Assembly: GCF_001436375.1 (NCBI RefSeq)
Contig: NZ_AZGA01000088.1
Span: 99,464 to 163,463, forward strand
Direction: 5' to 3'
DNA length: 64,000 nt
From: Agrilactobacillus composti DSM 18527 = JCM 14202
Lineage (GTDB): Bacteria > Bacillota > Bacilli > Lactobacillales > Lactobacillaceae
The position numbers were made by a program, and so were the translations under genes. The notes beneath the pieces are model-generated. The model searched no databases. It had not been told where the DNA came from and was given only the letters and a program-made list of their open reading frames with translations. Shown piece by piece: positions 34,580 to 41,447 of this stretch. Within the stretch, counting starts at the first letter, position 1. The number at the start of each line of letters is the position of its first letter.

Positions 34580-35908
34580 ATGGAAACAACCACAACAGTC
34601 AGTAGTACTGAAGCCGAAGCGCAAGCCAGTTCCTTACAGCGTGATTCGGTTAAAACCGTCATCTTTGCCTCAATGATCGGTACCGCCATTGAATTCTTTG
34701 ATTTTTATGCTTACGGCACCGCTGCCGCCGCATATTTCCCCACCGTATTCTTTCCTCAAGTCACCCCAACCATTGCCACGATCTTAAGTTTGTTAACCTT
34801 TGGGGTCGCCTTTGTGGCTCGGCCTTTAGGATCCTTTGTCTTTGGCCATTTCGGTGATCGCATTGGTCGTAAGAAGACACTGGTCGTTTCATTACTATTA
34901 ATGGGTTGCTCCACAGTCTTAATCGGGGTCTTACCAAGTTATTCGACACTAGGTTTAGCTGCTATTATTTTATTATGTCTTTGTCGCTTCATCCAAGGTA
35001 TCGGCCTTGGGGGTGAATGGTCTGGTGCTGCGTTAGTCGCCACCGAAAATGCCCCTGCTAACCGTCGGGCTTTATATGGGGCTTTCCCTGAATTAGGGGC
35101 ACCTTTAGGCTTCTTCTTAAGTAACGGTTTGTTCTTTGGCTTAGAGTCATTTTTGTCAAAATCACAGATGACTAGTTTTGGCTGGCGGATTCCATTTCTG
35201 GCTTCTGCAGTCCTCGTGATTGTCGGTTTTTGGGTTCGGGAGAGAATGCAAGAAACACCCTTATTCCGTATGGCTCAAAAGAAACATCAAGTTACTAAGT
35301 CACCACTGGCTGTCGTTTTCAAAGAAAGCTGGCGTCAAATTGTTCAAGGTACCTTTATCGTTGCTAGTACATACACATTATTCTATCTATTAACAACCTG
35401 GTCTTTGACTTATGCCACTGCTAAATTAGGTTTTACCAACCGCGAGTATTTGTTCTTATTAATGGGTGCAATTATTGTCTTTGCCGCTATGATCCTTGTG
35501 GCATCCCAGTTGGCAGATGTTTTAAATCGTCGGGCCGTGTTGATCACTGCGTCTTTGGCCATGGTCGTCTTCGCTTTGTTGATCCCACTGTTCTTAAATG
35601 GGCAACGCAACTTTGCCGGTGCCATCGCCTTTCTTGTTATCGGGTTTGTGGTCATGGGCTCAGCCTTTGGCCCAGTCGGGGCAGTATTGCCTGAATTATT
35701 CTCAACCAAAGTTCGTTATTCTGGTGCAGGTATTTCTTATAACTTAGCAGCCATCGTCGGGGCCGCTTTTGCACCAACCATCGCCACTTGGTTAGCCGCC
35801 CAATGGGGTTTGCGCGCTGTAGGTTTTTACTTAGCCTTGATGGGGATTGCTTGCTTTATCTCTCTAATAACTACTAAAGAAACTAAAAATGTTGATTTTT
35901 CAAAATAA
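34580..35908 (+). CDS. MFS transporter, metabolite:H+ symporter (MHS) family
   Basis: A 442-residue, 12-helix MFS protein. The MHS signature SMIGTAIEFFDFYAYGTAAAAYFPTVFF is followed by FVARPLGSFVFGHFGDRIGRKKTLV and GLGGEWSGAALVATENAPANRR. Family members import proline/betaine, citrate, alpha-ketoglutarate, shikimate or branched oxo-acids. The Ile-rich attenuator upstream suggests a substrate linked to isoleucine or branched-chain amino acids; this is inference. ATG 34580 follows AAGGGAAGTG; an earlier in-frame GTG lies in that site. A large terminator follows. Confidence 0.85.
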   Translation: METTTTVSSTEAEAQASSLQRDSVKTVIFASMIGTAIEFFDFYAYGTAAAAYFPTVFFPQVTPTIATILSLLTFGVAFVARPLGSFVFGHFGDRIGRKKTLVVSLLLMGCSTVLIGVLPSYSTLGLAAIILLCLCRFIQGIGLGGEWSGAALVATENAPANRRALYGAFPELGAPLGFFLSNGLFFGLESFLSKSQMTSFGWRIPFLASAVLVIVGFWVRERMQETPLFRMAQKKHQVTKSPLAVVFKESWRQIVQGTFIVASTYTLFYLLTTWSLTYATAKLGFTNREYLFLLMGAIIVFAAMILVASQLADVLNRRAVLITASLAMVVFALLIPLFLNGQRNFAGAIAFLVIGFVVMGSAFGPVGAVLPELFSTKVRYSGAGISYNLAAIVGAAFAPTIATWLAAQWGLRAVGFYLALMGIACFISLITTKETKNVDFSK

Positions 35909-35925
35909 TTTGTAACATCTGCTTT

Positions 35926-35996
35926 TAAAAAATCCCCCGTATCACCGTCATCCCTGAATCATTTCAGGAATGTAGTGATATCGGGGGATTTTTTTC
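35926..35996. terminator. Large bidirectional terminator
   Basis: Arms AAAAAATCCCCCG and CGGGGGATTTTTT with inner CCTGAAA/TTTCAGG hairpin, between converging genes. Confidence 0.9.
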
Positions 35997-36335
35997 TTAA
36001 AGAAACAACTCCTGAACTGCTTCAGGCGTTAAATCAGTTGGTATATTTGGATGAGCTACATAAAGCGTGCCTGCTTCATTTTGTCGGATCGGGAAATTAG
36101 CTAAAGCAGTCGTGAGTCCATCAAGCACGGTCACCAAAATTTTGATACCCTGGCTGGATTCTTGATACAAGGTGAAACTATCACCTACATGATGCAAATA
36201 GGTGTGATCGGCAATAACTTTATCTTCAGGCAGTCTTGCCAAGATACTGAGATTGCCCGTAAAGGCAAAACCATATTTCAATGCTGGGAAATCTATGTTT
36301 GTTGCTTTACCCAATTCATCAACTTGTTCTTTCAT
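35997..36335 (-). CDS. Unknown 112-residue protein under a Zur-like box
   Basis: Not recognised. The reading from ATG 36335 (GGAGGC, 6 bases upstream) gives a soluble, acidic protein without membrane helices or cysteine motifs; an upstream in-frame extension lacks a ribosome-binding site. Its promoter is good (TTGCCG 36401-36396, 17 bases, TATGAT 36378-36373) and a Zur-like palindrome covers the predicted start of transcription. With the metal-binding lipoprotein, Fur regulator and cysteine-free S14 nearby, it is a candidate member of a metal-starvation response. No biochemical role is proposed. Confidence 0.65.
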   Translation of the reverse strand: MKEQVDELGKATNIDFPALKYGFAFTGNLSILARLPEDKVIADHTYLHHVGDSFTLYQESSQGIKILVTVLDGLTTALANFPIRQNEAGTLYVAHPNIPTDLTPEAVQELFL

Positions 36336-36349
36336 AAGTGCCTCCGTAA

Positions 36350-36370
36350 TTATAGTAATTTTTACGATTA
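36350..36370 (-). promoter_or_regulatory. Zur-like operator 1
   Basis: Core GTAA-TTT-TTAC (36355-36365) within TATAGTAATTTTTACGATTA. It matches about 15 of 20 positions of the remembered Bacillus Zur box (core TCGTAATNATTACGA). It covers the predicted start of transcription of the 112-residue protein gene. Confidence 0.6.
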
Positions 36371-36524
36371 ACATCATACTCCAGTTCCACTTATTCGGCA
36401 AATTACTTTTCAACTTTTTTTAAGCGGTTTGACAAGTTAAAAAAATGGTGTTAGATTGGGTTGCGTTGCAAATAGTAGTTTATACTATTTACTCATAAAC
36501 TAATCAAAAAGGTGGATGTCAATT

Positions 36525-36653
36525 ATGGCAAAACAAGATATTTCCAGTGCCTATCGCCAAATGAAAAGCCCCAGCATTAAGACCCGTAAACATGCGCTGA
36601 AGCTCATTAAAGAATACAAACGCAATAAACGTAAAGTGCTCACTGCAAAATAA
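36525..36653 (+). CDS. Small basic 42-residue protein (possible metal-homeostasis family)
   Basis: ATG 36525 follows GGTGG, and the 42 residues are rich in Lys and Arg (SSAYRQMKSPSIKTRKHALK, then LIKEYKRNKRK). The pattern SAYRxMKSPxIKTRKxALKxIKEYK matches my memory of a small lactic-acid-bacterial family labelled putative metal homeostasis protein; I cannot verify this here. An independent gene with its own terminator. A 7-5-7 inverted repeat AATAGTA/TACTATT (36471-36489) overlaps its likely promoter. Confidence 0.7.
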   Translation: MAKQDISSAYRQMKSPSIKTRKHALKLIKEYKRNKRKVLTAK

Positions 36654-36664
36654 GAATGTATTTT

Positions 36665-36698
36665 TACTGGCTGCTTTCCATATGGGAAGTGGCTATTT
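36665..36698 (+). terminator. Terminator of the 42-residue protein gene
   Basis: The hairpin GCTGCTTTCC / GGGAAGTGGC is followed by seven T. Confidence 0.7.
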
Positions 36699-36701
36699 TT
36701 T

Positions 36702-36758
36702 TATAAAGTAATTTTTACTATTTACAAAATTAACGCAATACGTTATGCTTAATAACGT
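36702..36758 (+). promoter_or_regulatory. Zur-like operator 2 and promoter of the metal-binding lipoprotein gene
   Basis: Core GTAA-TTT-TTAC (36708-36718) in AAAGTAATTTTTACTATTT lies just upstream of and touching -35 TTTACA (36721-36726); -10 TATGCT is at 36744-36749 with 17 bases spacing. A second palindrome ACGTTAT-GCTTA-ATAACGT (36740-36758) covers the -10, so two regulators or two sites may act here. Confidence 0.55.
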
Positions 36759-36828
36759 TCAATTATCCATCGAAACGCCCGATGGATGATTACATATTGT
36801 CATTATTTTAGGAAGAGGGATTAACTTC

Positions 36829-37755
36829 ATGATTAAGATTTCAAGAAAGTTCCGAAATATTGCCTTAGTTCTGGGTACCTTGGCCTTAGCCCTGACATTT
36901 ACCGCATGTGGCAGTAAAACTAGTCAAAGTGCCAGCAGCAATGGGAAAACAACCATTGTGGCCACCACTGACTTTTATGGGGAGGTTGCCAAAGCGGTTG
37001 CCGGTAATAAAGCAACGGTCACCTCGATTATTAATAAACCCAATGTGGACCCCCATGATTATGAACCAACGACAAAGGTTGCTAAAGAAGTCACTGGGGC
37101 TAATATTATCGTCGCCAACGGCATCGGTTATGATGCTTGGATGAATAAATTAGCCAGCAATGCCAATGATGCCAAGTATATTAAAGTCGGTGAAGACTTA
37201 ATGAACAAGAAGACTGGCGATAATCCGCATTTATGGTATAACCCAGATACCATGCCTAAATTGGCTAATGAGATTGCCGCCCAATTAGGTAAAAAACAGC
37301 CTAAGAATAAAAAGTACTTCACCAACAATGCTGCCAAGTACATAGCATCCCTGCAACCAGTCAATGAAGAAATTAGTCAGTTGAAACAAAAAGCCGCTAA
37401 GGTTGCCAATAAAGATGTCTATGTCAGTGAACCAGTCTTTGATTATGCCATTGAAGCCATGGGCTTTAAAGTCGGCAACGAAAGCTTTGAAAAGTCTACT
37501 GAAAATTCCACGGACCCCGCGCCAGCTGCTATTAAAGCCATGCAAGCGGGGATCAAGGCCAAAAAGATTGCCTTTTTCGTTTACAATAGTCAAGTGGACA
37601 GCAAGACTGTCAATAATTTTGTAAGCTTATCTAAGGCCAATAATATCCCTGTTTTAAAAGTAACTGAAACGTTGCCTGCTGGTAAAAATTACAAAACTTG
37701 GATGTTAAGCCAGTACCAAGAATTAAATAAGATATTAGATACTGAAGCTAAATAA
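36829..37755 (+). CDS. Metal-binding ABC transporter lipoprotein (cluster A-I, ZnuA/PsaA-like)
   Basis: A 308-residue lipoprotein with acylated C27 (TFTAC). It has the two-lobe helical-hinge fold of metal-binding proteins. Expected ligands are H76 (NVDPHDYEP), H134 (GDNPHLWYNPD), E201 (VSEPVFDY) and E280 (KVTETLPAG). A third ligand Glu instead of His is the manganese-protein pattern, and there is no His-rich loop typical of zinc-binding ZnuA/AdcA. Yet the upstream box and nearby zinc-free S14 point to zinc. No permease or ATPase is adjacent. The cognate metal is therefore open: Zn or Mn. Confidence 0.85.
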   Translation: MIKISRKFRNIALVLGTLALALTFTACGSKTSQSASSNGKTTIVATTDFYGEVAKAVAGNKATVTSIINKPNVDPHDYEPTTKVAKEVTGANIIVANGIGYDAWMNKLASNANDAKYIKVGEDLMNKKTGDNPHLWYNPDTMPKLANEIAAQLGKKQPKNKKYFTNNAAKYIASLQPVNEEISQLKQKAAKVANKDVYVSEPVFDYAIEAMGFKVGNESFEKSTENSTDPAPAAIKAMQAGIKAKKIAFFVYNSQVDSKTVNNFVSLSKANNIPVLKVTETLPAGKNYKTWMLSQYQELNKILDTEAK

Positions 37756-37877
37756 TTTTTGCCAATTGCTTGAGAAAATTACGCTGCAATCAAGTGGGGG
37801 ATATGCGGTAAGGATTGGTTTCTGATGTAAAATGGGTTATGATATGCTTAGTTAATCGAACTTCGGAGGTGTTCAAT

Positions 37878-38318
37878 TTGATTTATCCCGAAATTAAACC
37901 GGCAATTGAATTAATGCAACAAGCGGATTTGCGGATCACTAAGCAACGGCAAGATTTGTTGCATTATTTGAATCAGTACCAAGACTACTATTTGCCGGTC
38001 AAACAAGTTGATAGCTATTTACGCCAGCGTTATGCCAGGATGAGTTATGAAACCGTCTATCGTAATATTGATGAATTGGCCGCATTAGATATCATTGAAA
38101 AGCGCATGTTTGAAAGTGGCCTCCACGTGAAATATCAGTGTGACTTTAAGCATACCCAGCATAGTCATTTTATTTGTCAAAACTGTGGGCTCGTCGTTGA
38201 ACTCAATGAACCCCCAATGACCTTGTTTCAAGGCCAGATTCCTGAATATAAAATCAAATCACAAAAATTAGAAGTTTTTGGTTTATGTCCTGCTTGCCAA
38301 GCCAAAGGCATTCAGTAA
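37878..38318 (+). CDS. Fur-family metal regulator (Zur/PerR/Fur type)
   Basis: A 146-residue winged-helix repressor. ADLRITKQRQDLLHYL and MSYETVYRNIDELAAL form the DNA-binding domain; the structural zinc site is C100-x2-C103 and C137-x2-C140, and HSHFIC is typical. TTG 37878 with GGAGGTG 6 bases upstream gives normal length; a longer in-frame reading lacks a site. Its position between a metal-binding lipoprotein and a cysteine-free S14, and the three Zur-like boxes around, favour Zur, but sequence alone does not exclude Fur or PerR. Confidence 0.88.
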   Translation: MIYPEIKPAIELMQQADLRITKQRQDLLHYLNQYQDYYLPVKQVDSYLRQRYARMSYETVYRNIDELAALDIIEKRMFESGLHVKYQCDFKHTQHSHFICQNCGLVVELNEPPMTLFQGQIPEYKIKSQKLEVFGLCPACQAKGIQ

Positions 38319-38328
38319 ATAGTGCCGC

Positions 38329-38377
38329 AAATCCCCATGAAATTGACGTTAAGCCTGTCAATCTTATGGGGATTTTT
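38329..38377 (+). terminator. Terminator of the Fur-family gene
   Basis: Arms AAATCCCCAT/ATGGGGATTTTT with inner ATTGAC/GTCAAT. Confidence 0.88.
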
Positions 38378-38799
38378 AATGGCCGGCCAGGTATGTGCGC
38401 CATTGGCAATGTCTGCCGTTTGTTCAGACATCTTTTTAGACTTTTCTTCCGGTTTTAGAGAAGGACCATTATTACATAATTACTGGTAATCAACTGGTAT
38501 TTCAAACCATCAATAAGTTAATATTATAATGATATTATCGAATAATTACAGGTTAAAAATAGCCGTATAATTATTAAACATTGGAGGATACTCAAATCGG
38601 TTCCTGATATGATACCTATTATAATATCTGGCTGGCACATTTCTAAAACTTGTGCAGAACTTGCCTAAAAGACAGCATATATCATTAAACGATTTCACAT
38701 CAATGGATTTTTTCAGCGGGATTACCTGGAACAGAGTATAAAAATAGTGCTGGCTGGCAGTGCAATACTGCTAACGCAACACTAGAAAGTTAATCTCAA
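38378..38799. other. Gene-free AT-rich stretch
   Basis: About 420 bases between convergent genes. I see short duplicated CTGGCTGGCA strings (near 38628 and 38751) and a GGAGG at 38583 with no convincing ORF. No known RNA or element is recognised. Confidence 0.3.
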
Positions 38800-39069
38800 T
38801 TACCAGCTGGCTTTACGCACACCAGGAATTTGGCCAAGATGGGCATATTGGCGAAAATTGATGCGACTCATGCCAAATTGGCGCATATACGCCCGGGGCC
38901 GGCCGTCCAGCTGATCCCGATTTTTGAGGCGATTGGGATTGGCATCCCGGGGTAATTGCCGTAATGCATCGTAATCTCCTTTAGCCTTTAGCTCGGCCCG
39001 CAGTGGGGCATATTTCACAATTAAGGCTTGTTGCCGTTGAAACTTGGCAATTTTAGATTTTTTAGCCAT
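38800..39069 (-). CDS. rpsN: Ribosomal protein S14, cysteine-free (zinc-independent) form
   Basis: An 89-residue S14 ([20 protein letters not shown]...[44 protein letters not shown]). It has no cysteine, so it lacks the CxxC zinc knuckles of the short S14 and is the long form that replaces it when zinc is scarce. It is not embedded in a ribosomal operon. ATG 39069 has GGAGG 9 bases upstream; an in-frame extension is excluded. A Zur-like box covers its transcription start. Confidence 0.95.
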   Translation of the reverse strand: MAKKSKIAKFQRQQALIVKYAPLRAELKAKGDYDALRQLPRDANPNRLKNRDQLDGRPRAYMRQFGMSRINFRQYAHLGQIPGVRKASW

Positions 39070-39114
39070 ATAAAGATCTTCCTCCAAATAGTATGTAAGC
39101 TGAATCAGCTTGAT

Positions 39115-39166
39115 TAAATAGTAAATATTACTTTTAAATAATAACATAGGTTGTTTTTATTGACAA
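39115..39166 (-). promoter_or_regulatory. rpsN promoter with Zur-like operator 3
   Basis: On the minus strand TTGTCA (39166-39161), 17 bases, TATTAT (39143-39138). The palindrome core GTAA-ATA-TTAC (39121-39131) lies at the expected start of transcription, ideal for zinc-dependent repression. Confidence 0.65.
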
Positions 39167-39189
39167 GTCAATTTTCAAACTTCGGCGCC

Positions 39190-39320
39190 AAAAAGGGCCA
39201 TGTGCTGCATTCACATGGCCTTCTAAGAGGAATAAAACAAACATGAAAAATCTAAAGTTAAATTGGTCGTTGGTTGGTAATCAAATAATTCAATTTTTTG
39301 GGAGGAATTAATTATTTGAT
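39190..39320 (-). ncRNA. Small RNA 1 with anti-Shine-Dalgarno loop (family of three)
   Basis: Read on the minus strand. A 5' hairpin has arms ATCAAATAATT / AATTATTTGAT (39320-39310, 39290-39280) around a loop with UUCCUCCCAAAAA. A linker with UUCCUCUU follows, then the terminator GGCCATGTG/CACATGGCC (39220-39212, 39204-39196) and U-run ending near 39190. The -10 TATGAT at 39332-39327 puts the start next to the first stem. About 131 nt. Confidence 0.7.
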
Positions 39321-39472
39321 AGTTCTATCATAACGTTGGCCTGTGAAGAAAATATGCCGGAAATGTCAATAAGTCCCGAAGAAAGTATTTCAAAAATCTA
39401 ATATTATGACCGTTGTATTGTGTACTTGGCTGTTTTATGATAAAACCTATCTAGAAAATTACGAGGTGTCTT

Positions 39473-39973
39473 ATGGAAAAAATGCGGCGTCAAGATCGTC
39501 AAGTGCACGATCTCAAAGAAATCAAGGCCACCATTCAGGCTTGTCATGTGGTGCGCCTGGGGCTGTTTGATACAACGTTCCCCTACATAGTGCCGACAAA
39601 CTTCGGCTGTGAATGGGTAGCGGATCACTTGATTGTCTACATTCATGGGGCAAGGCAGGGGAAGAAAGTCCGTTTGATCGAACATAACCCCCATGTTTGT
39701 ATGGAGATGGATACCAAGCATCAGCTTTTGCCCCAGGGGACAAAGGCGCCTAAATATTCCTTTGCCTATGCCAGCGTCATCGGTTTTGGCATGGCCAAAA
39801 TTATCTCAGATCTACCCACCAAAAGACATGCTTTAGGTCTGCTGATGTACCACGAAACTGGCAAGCCCCTGACAGCTTTTGACGCGATTCCGGATCATGT
39901 GCTGCAAGGAACTGTGGTCATTCAAATCGATATTTCTGAACTCACTTGTAAAGCCCATGCTGCTAACAGCTAA
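39473..39973 (+). CDS. Pyridoxamine 5'-phosphate oxidase-like (NimA-type) flavoprotein
   Basis: A 166-residue split-barrel protein: MRRQDRQVHDLKEIKATIQACHVVRLGLFDTTFPYIVPTNFG is the usual start of this FMN-binding family, and HGARQGKKVRLIEHNPHVCMEMDTKHQL is also typical. Such proteins reduce nitro compounds or bind flavin/haem; the substrate is unknown. ATG follows GAGGTG. It lies between small RNA 1 and small RNAs 2-3, on the opposite strand. Confidence 0.8.
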   Translation: MEKMRRQDRQVHDLKEIKATIQACHVVRLGLFDTTFPYIVPTNFGCEWVADHLIVYIHGARQGKKVRLIEHNPHVCMEMDTKHQLLPQGTKAPKYSFAYASVIGFGMAKIISDLPTKRHALGLLMYHETGKPLTAFDAIPDHVLQGTVVIQIDISELTCKAHAANS

Positions 39974-40000
39974 TGCTGAATTAGCATAAATTAAGACATT

Positions 40001-40114
40001 GAAAAAGCCATGCGCTGCATTCGCATGGCCTCTAAGAGGAAGAAGAAGAAATCTTCAATATAATTGTTGTTGGTATCAAATAATTCAATTTTTGGGAGGA
40101 ATTAATTATTTGAT
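40001..40114 (-). ncRNA. Small RNA 2 with anti-Shine-Dalgarno loop
   Basis: Same plan as small RNA 1: stem ATCAAATAATT/AATTATTTGAT (40114-40104, 40085-40075), loop with UUCCUCCCAAAAA, a UUCUUCUUCUUCCUCUU linker and terminator GCCATGCG/CGCATGGC (40029-40022, 40014-40007) with UUUUU. The terminator differs from small RNA 1 by a compensatory U-A to C-G pair. The -10 TATGAT is at 40126-40121. About 114 nt. Confidence 0.7.
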
Positions 40115-40211
40115 GGTTCTATCATAACGTGGTCATGTGAAGAAAATATGTCTTAAGTATTTCAAAACTCGCAATAAATTGTAGTTAAATAATGAAGTAT
40201 CCATTATTGTT

Positions 40212-40334
40212 CCAAAAAGAAAAGACATGCATTGGGAGGATGCATGTCTTTAGGGAGGAAGAAAAATGAAGAAGTTACTATTAAGTTGTTGGGAGATCGA
40301 ATAATTATTTTTGGGAGGAAATTAACTATTCGAT
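40212..40334 (-). ncRNA. Small RNA 3 with anti-Shine-Dalgarno loops
   Basis: The stem is ATCGAATAGTT / AATTATTCGAT (40334-40324, 40306-40296); relative to copies 1-2 it has an A-U to G-C compensatory pair and one G-U pair that exists only in minus-strand RNA. The loop has UUUCCUCCCAAAAA, the linker has UUCCUCCC, and the terminator AAAGACATGCAT/ATGCATGTCTTT (40251-40240, 40232-40221) has loop CCUCCCA. The -10 TATGAT is at 40346-40341. About 123 nt. Confidence 0.68.
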
Positions 40335-40462
40335 GTATACATCATAACGAGATTGTGTGAATAATTTGTGCCAGTTTTGTCAAAATCATTGGAAGAATTT
40401 TCGATGAATGTATTATGTTAACTTGAAAGTATGAATATTTTATTTGTGTAGTGTTTTTCCGA

Positions 40463-41056
40463 CTATAAACCCAGCTTGAATTTATCCAGCGATTCGTTGA
40501 TCTCATCGTCAGTGATGCCAATATAGCGTTTAGTAATCTTTTGACTACTATGATTAAAAATCGTCATCAAGGTGGCAATGTCATGGGTTTGTTTGTAATA
40601 ATGGTAACCGAAAGTCTTACGCATAGTATGAGTGCCGAAATCTGACCGGTTCATTTGTTTGCCCAGTTTTTGCATGATTTGATAAACGCCATTGACTGTT
40701 AAATGGTAGTTGCTGAATTTATTGCTTTGAAATAAGTATTCATCATCCCGCATGCCTTGAATGTAGGTATCAATTTCGTCGGCCAAATTGGTTAGATTCA
40801 GCGTGCGCTTTTTGCCGGTTTTTTGTTCTGTGATAATCGGGTGCTTTGTTTGGCGAACTTCGCCGACTTTGCGCACCACAATATCGCTGGCCCGTAAACC
40901 GGTATTAATGCCAAAAAGAAATAGTAAAACATCCCGAGGACCTTTTTTGTTTTTAGCCAGCAAAAATTTAGCGATCTCAATATCTGCTTGTTTGCGGATT
41001 GGCTGAACATTTAAATGTTCGCCCTTATTAAAAGTTCTTTTATCCACCGATTTCAA
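40463..41056 (-). CDS. Short tyrosine recombinase/integrase
   Basis: A 197-residue catalytic domain without the N-terminal arm- or core-binding domains. Catalytic residues seen: Arg in NTGLRASDI, Lys in TGKKRTL, H-x-x-R in GTHTMRKTF, His in FNHSSQ and Tyr in TKRYIGI. TTG 41056 with GGAGGTATC upstream is used. Such mini-integrases occur in lactic acid bacteria and may act on local inverted repeats; here a cluster of such repeats lies just upstream. No phage or conjugative genes are adjacent. Confidence 0.88.
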   Translation of the reverse strand: MKSVDKRTFNKGEHLNVQPIRKQADIEIAKFLLAKNKKGPRDVLLFLFGINTGLRASDIVVRKVGEVRQTKHPIITEQKTGKKRTLNLTNLADEIDTYIQGMRDDEYLFQSNKFSNYHLTVNGVYQIMQKLGKQMNRSDFGTHTMRKTFGYHYYKQTHDIATLMTIFNHSSQKITKRYIGITDDEINESLDKFKLGL

Positions 41057-41157
41057 AATGATACCTCCAACTAATATTTTAAAGTCATTCCCGATTCAAA
41101 ATTTTGAGTCAGTTGGATAACTAACTGCTCATTTACTTTGAATTGACCAAATAATTC

Positions 41158-41275
41158 AAATACATGGTTTTCATATATTTTACCATAAGCATGTATTTAA
41201 AACTAGTATTTTCCCGAAAGCCTATTAAATAGGCTTTTTAAATACATGCTTTTGGCTAAAAGCATGTATTTAAAA
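41158..41275. repeat. Inverted/direct repeat cluster next to the integrase gene
   Basis: A perfect 18-bp inverted repeat TTTTAAATACATGCTTTT (41236-41253) / AAAAGCATGTATTTAAAA (41258-41275) has a 4-base spacer GGCT. A third copy AAGCATGTATTTAAAA lies at 41187-41202 and a degenerate AAATACATGGTTTT at about 41158-41171. A terminator-like hairpin AAAGCCTA/TAGGCTTT sits at 41218-41238. These are candidate recombinase core sites. Confidence 0.6.
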
Positions 41276-41447
41276 TATTCACACATTTTAAGCACCAATT
41301 CATACCATAATTCACCAAAGCTAGTTTTTTCTGAAGACAATCGATTTGACATATTTTTCTGAAACCTGTAGGTTATAGACAGTTGCAAAAATTTCAATTT
41401 TCAAAATGACCCTTGGTTCCAGAAGAATAGAAAGGAACGATAATTAA

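Noticed and set aside
39242-39310. Short plus-strand ORFs (for example from ATG 39243) inside the repeat units as toxin-like peptides
   Set aside because: The reading frame and start codon are not kept between the three repeat copies, while RNA stems on the minus strand are. A small RNA explains the pattern better.
39190-40334. Repeats as a CRISPR array
   Set aside because: Units are over 110 bases, irregularly spaced, flank a gene and contain terminators; no short repeat-spacer pattern and no cas genes.
40463-41056. Integrase as evidence of a prophage
   Set aside because: No phage structural, replication or lysis genes, and no tRNA attachment site nearby.
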